Assembly: GCA_013399115.1 (NCBI GenBank)
Contig: VXAA01000608.1
Coordinates: forward strand, 43,200-107,199
DNA: 64,000 bases
Direction of reading: 5' to 3'
Origin: Anseranas semipalmata
Lineage: Eukaryota > Chordata > Aves > Anseriformes > Anseranatidae
Shown here piece after piece: positions 60,746-64,000 of this stretch. Both the position numbers and the translations under genes were made by a program. Position 1 is the first letter of the stretch. Every line of letters starts with the position of its first letter. The notes under the pieces are model-generated. The model saw nothing but the letters and a program-made list of their open reading frames with translations, searched no databases and had not been told where the DNA came from.

Positions 60746-61435
60746 TATTCTATTCTATTCTATTCTATTCTATTCTATTCTATTCTATTCTATTCTATTC
60801 TATTCTATTCTATTCTATTCTATTCTATTCTATTCTATTCTATTCTATTCTATTCTATTCTATTCTATTCTATTCTATTCTATTCTATTCTATTCTATTC
60901 TATTCTATTCTATTCTATTCTATTCTATTCTATTCTATTCTATTCTATTCTATTCTATTCTATTCTATTCTATTCTATTCTATTCTATTCTATTCTATTC
61001 TATTCTATTCTATTCTATTCTATTCTATTCTATTCTATTCTATTCTATTCTATTCTATTCTATTCTATTCTATTCTATTCTATTCTATTCTATTCTATTC
61101 TATTCTATTCTATTCTATTCTATTCTATTCTATTCTATTCTATTCTATTCTATTCTATTCTATTCTATTCTATTCTATTCTATTCTATTCTATTCTATTC
61201 TATTCTATTCTATTCTATTCTATTCTATTCTATTCTATTCTATTCTATTCTATTCTATTCTATTCTATTCTATTCTATTCTATTCTATTCTATTCTATTC
61301 TATTCTATTCTATTCTATTCTATTCTATTCTATTCTGTTCTGTTCTGTTCTGTTCTGTTCTGTTCCGTTCCGTTCCATTCCATTCCATTCCATTCCACTC
61401 CATTCCACTCCATTCCATTCCATTCCATTCAATTC
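60746..61435 (+). repeat. (TATTC)n pentanucleotide array, 138 units (118 pure, 20 variant)
   Basis: TATTC is repeated without a visible mismatch from 60746 to 61335 (590 bp, 118 units). There follow TGTTC x6 (61336-61365), CGTTC x2 (61366-61375), then CATTC units with two CACTC variants (61376-61430) and a final AATTC. The array begins exactly where the CR1 3' tail should be, after the TCCCTTCCAAC box. Long plus-strand open frames of repeated FYSIL are by-products of the 15-base period and are not genes. The assembled length is uncertain, as always for long tandem repeats. Confidence 0.98.
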
Positions 61436-61439
61436 TGTA

Positions 61440-61822
61440 AATTGGAGACACATGGATTTGACAGATGGAACACTCAGTGGGTAAGGAATTGGCTGGATGG
61501 TCACACTCAAAGAGCTGCTGTCAATGGCTCAATGTCCAAGTGGAGGTCAGTGATGGAAAGAGTTCCTCAGGGGTCGGTACTGTCACCAGAACTGTTTAAT
61601 ATCTTTGTCAGTGACATAGACAGTGGGATCAAGTGCATCCTCAGCAAGTTTGCCGATGACACCAAGCTGTGTAGTATAGTCAACTCACTGGAGGGAAGGG
61701 ATGTCATCGAGAGGGACCTGGACAGGCTTGAGAGGTGGGCCTGTGAGAACCTCATGAAGTTCAACAAGGCCAAGTGCAAGGTTCTGCACCTGGGTCAGGG
61801 CAATTCTGAGCACAAAAAGTGA
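61440..61822 (+). mobile_element. CR1 RT fragment with intact FADD box
   Basis: A single plus-strand frame (61442-61822) encodes [40 protein letters not shown], the RT catalytic box KFADDTKL (61646-61669), [20 protein letters not shown] and [11 protein letters not shown]. It is truncated on both sides: by the pentanucleotide array on the left and by unrelated sequence after about 61822. No 3' UTR is present, which is unusual for CR1 and points to a secondary break. Confidence 0.93.
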
Positions 61823-61924
61823 TCAAAAAAGCAGTAAAACAAGTTTTAAGAAGAACCATCTCAAGCATCTACATGTGAGCAAGGAAGCGTATAAAATATG
61901 CTGTTATGGGACAAACACCTAGAC

Positions 61925-62257
61925 TGTCTCTGTGAAATCATCATGCCTCTTTGAAGTACATGTACACCAATGTGTGCTGCATGGGGAATAAACATGAGGA
62001 ATTAGAGATCTGTGTGGAGTTGCATGGCTATGATTTTCCTGGGATCACGAAGATGTGGTGGGATAGCTCGTATGACTAGAATACTGCAATGGAGAGATAC
62101 AGGCTCTTTAGGAGGGACAGGGTGAGGAGGCAAGGTGGAGGAGTTTCTCTTTGCTTGAGAGAGCAGCTGGACTGCGGGGAGGTGCCTTGGGATGGATGAT
62201 AAGCCAATGAGAGCTTATGAGTGACATTATAATGGGTGTCTGCTATAGGCTTCCTGA
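61925..62257 (+). mobile_element. CR1 ORF2 endonuclease fragment
   Basis: The plus strand reads, with stops, as the start of the CR1 ORF2 endonuclease: YTNVCCMGNKHEELEICVEL, GYDFPGITKMWWDSSYD, YRLFRRDRVRRQGGGVSLCL and a final VSAIG block that is cut at about 62257. The Glu expected in the T-E-T-W motif is replaced (TKMWW). In a CR1 this region lies 5' of RT, yet here it lies downstream of an RT piece, so it belongs to another copy or to a rearranged one. The second-family LTR follows directly. Confidence 0.85.
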
Positions 62258-63086
62258 CTAGCTTATTGGGTTTACTTGGCAAGGGTTTGGTAGCAAGGGG
62301 GCTGCAGTGCTGGCCTCTGTGAGAAGAGTCCAGAAGCTGCCTCATGTTAGATAAGAGCCAGTTCTAGCTGGTTCCAAAATGGGCCCACTGCTGGCCAGAG
62401 CTGAGCCAATAAGCAACATTGGTTACGCCTCTGGGAGAGCAGAGTTAAGAAAAGGATAAATACTGAGCAACTGAAGCTGTGAGAGAGGAGTGAGAAACAG
62501 TCCTGCAGGCACCCATGTCAGTGCAGAAGGAGGGCAGGAGGGGCTCCAGGCGCCACAGCAGAAGTTCCCCTGCGGCCCATGGAGAGGCCCATGGTGGAGC
62601 AGGCCGTCCACCTGCAGCCCATGGGTATCACACGGAGCAGATCTCCACGCTGCAGCCATGGAGGAGCCCCCATGGAGCAGGTGGATGTGGCCTGAAGGAG
62701 GCTGCGGCCCATGGGAGCCCCCGCAGGAGCAGGCCCCGGGCCAGAGCTGCAGCCCGTGGAGAGGAGCCCACGCAGGAGCAGGAGGCCTGGCGGGAGCTGC
62801 CGCCTGTGGGGGAGCCATGTTGGAGCAGTTTGGTCCTGAGGGATGGGCCCCGTGGTACGGACCCATATGGGAGCAGTTCTGGAAGAGCTGCAGCGTGTGG
62901 GAAGCCCACACAGGATCAGCTCAGGAAGGACGGCATCCCGTGGGAGGGACCCCCTGTGGAGCAGGGGCAGAGAGTGACTGTGAAGGAGCGGTGGAGANGT
63001 GGATGATCTCCCTTTCCTTATCTCAACCCTTGAGCCCTTTTCATCATATTTTCTCCCCCTTCCCCTTTGAGGAGGGGGAGTAAGAG
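62258..63086 (+). mobile_element. LTR (second family), 3'-truncated, with a suspected internal assembly gap at 62998
   Basis: Plus-sense LTR with TTGGCAAGGGTTTGGTAGCA near the start (62276-62295), a CCAAT box (62406-62410) and a TATA-like GATAAATA (62455-62462). Then comes a GC-rich block of degenerate GGAGCAG / CCCATGG repeats (about 62515-62960), followed after an N at 62998 by CTTATCTCAACCCTTGAG and a GAGGAGGGGGAG block. The canonical terminus after that is missing. The related LTR at 54991-55332 has more than 200 bases, including the AATAAA signal, that are absent here exactly at the N. Open frames of 163-197 codons across the GC-rich block are not genes. The 5' border (62258) is approximate. 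Confidence 0.82.
62515..62960 (+). repeat. GC-rich degenerate GGAGCAG / CCCATGG repeats inside the LTR
   Basis: Units of roughly 30-50 bases recur, each with a GGAGCAG core preceded or followed by CCC(A/G)TGG. This block is the most GC-rich part of the window and lies downstream of the TATA-like box, so in the LTR it would be transcribed. Confidence 0.75.
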
Positions 63087-64000
63087 AGCAATTGTTTTTT
63101 TAATTTAATTTAAAATTTAATTTAAAATTAATTTAATTAATTGTTTTTTTTTAATTTTCCTTTGTTTAAAGGAAAGCTTGTTCTTATGTAAAATTATATA
63201 TATATATCATTTAAAATAGTTGATTATGCCACTAAGCAGCATGAAGAATATGTTGTTGGTATTATATCATTTTTGCAGAAATAAAAGTCAAAACATCCTA
63301 CAATAGCTACTATTGCTGAACATCAGACAAATTAATGCTAGAATACAGCTGGTCTTAGACTTGGTACAAATGTTTCAGGATCAGAGAAAAATAAAACAAA
63401 AAAAGTGTGGTATGTACACAGAATAAATGAACTAAACACCACTTTATTTTGGAAAAAGTGTATCTAGGTTAGCATACCATGAAGATTCTGAATTTTCAAG
63501 TACTGCAGTGATTATTAGATTATTCTAATACTAGCTATAATGCACTCTTGATTGTTAAAGTCTTTTATATTTGTTTTGAATCTTGCTTCCTTTCTATCAA
63601 ACAGTATATGAATTTATACTGATTTCACCAAATGTTTCAATATTCATAAGCCAGTACATGTCTTGTGGTTTTGATCAAATAAACCAATATTTGATATTTT
63701 TGGACAATATATTTTCATTGCTATGATTTGAGTGGGTAATTTAAAACTGAAAAGCGGACTAAAGAACAATGCATTATAAACTTAGAGCCAAATAAACATT
63801 AATCTGAAATATGCAAAAAATGTCTCACCAAAAAAGCCTAAACAGTAATAAGTGCCATCACTTAATTTACAAAAAATTAAGCAGACTCAGCATTTTCTTT
63901 CACTTAATTTTGACATCTGCTGCCTGGGGTTTTAGGAATATTTGATCCTTTCTTATGTAAGCTGTCATAACCATGACAGGAACCTCGACTGGTTAAAACC
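63087..64000. other. AT-rich sequence, no gene seen
   Basis: It begins with a TTTAAT/AATTTAA-type tract (about 63095-63150). The remainder is single-copy-looking and without recognised features. Confidence 0.55.

Noticed and set aside
60498..61484. 328-codon plus-strand open frame (repeated FYSIL)
   Set aside because: It is created by the (TATTC)n array, whose 15-base period has no stop codon. Its start lies in a CR1 3' end. Not a protein.
62990..63006. Duplication around the N at 62998 like those at 7169 and 13050
   Set aside because: The bases on the two sides are similar for only a few positions (GTGGA) and do not form an overlap. The evidence here is for missing sequence instead.
62423..63083. 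Overlapping frames of 93-197 codons on both strands
   Set aside because: They fall in the GC-rich repeat block of an LTR. Several frames on both strands are open because of base composition, and the plus-strand ones run across an N.
1..64000. CRISPR arrays, bacterial operons, tRNA or rRNA genes
   Set aside because: The sequence is vertebrate-like. No spaced repeats, no cloverleaf-type A/B box pairs and no rRNA-like segments were noticed by eye.

Overview
This window looks like bird nuclear DNA. At least thirteen fragments of CR1 retroposons are recognisable, several ending in the CR1 3' terminus with its short ATTCTRTG-like tail. There are also fragments of an ERV-L-like endogenous retrovirus and of two avian-type LTR families. 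The background is AT-rich and full of microsatellites. The species cannot be named from the sequence. No host protein-coding exon, tRNA, rRNA or CRISPR array could be supported, so the window is either a gene desert or lies inside a very long intron.

Layout. 1-2800: two abutting minus-strand CR1 copies, one young (RT C-terminal part) and one old (ORF1 coiled coil, ORF1 esterase and ORF2 endonuclease). 4805-8544: a decayed minus-strand ERV-L-like provirus (part of the 5' LTR, gag, protease, RT, RNase H; no integrase or 3' LTR seen), interrupted by a plus-strand CR1 at 5490-5806 and distorted by a 250-bp assembly duplication. A CR1 3' end abuts the LTR terminus at 8545. 10262-11110 and 14873-15352: single CR1 copies. 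About 19985-20190: a possible very old CR1 3' end. 30395-31055: CR1. 34613-35094: a complete solo LTR. 35484-36262: a CR1 close to the one at 1-598. 50093-50177: an LTR tip followed by a deleted CR1. 54991-55930: a second-family LTR split by a CR1. 59180-63086: a composite block of CR1 with RT, a 690-bp (TATTC)n array grown on the CR1 tail, two more CR1 pieces and a second-family LTR. The rest is AT-rich single-copy-looking sequence with simple repeats.

Nothing here works as a gene system. The coherent story is layered retrotransposition: CR1 copies inserted into ERV sequences, an ERV possibly inserted into or beside CR1, and later expansion of simple repeats. The points most worth a second look are the pure, polarised pentanucleotide array seeded on a CR1 tail; three single-N joins that mark assembly errors (two unmerged overlaps, one probable missing LTR segment); a shared in-frame stop in two CR1 copies; and the loss of the catalytic Asp pair in the ERV reverse transcriptase. 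No previously undescribed biological system was found.
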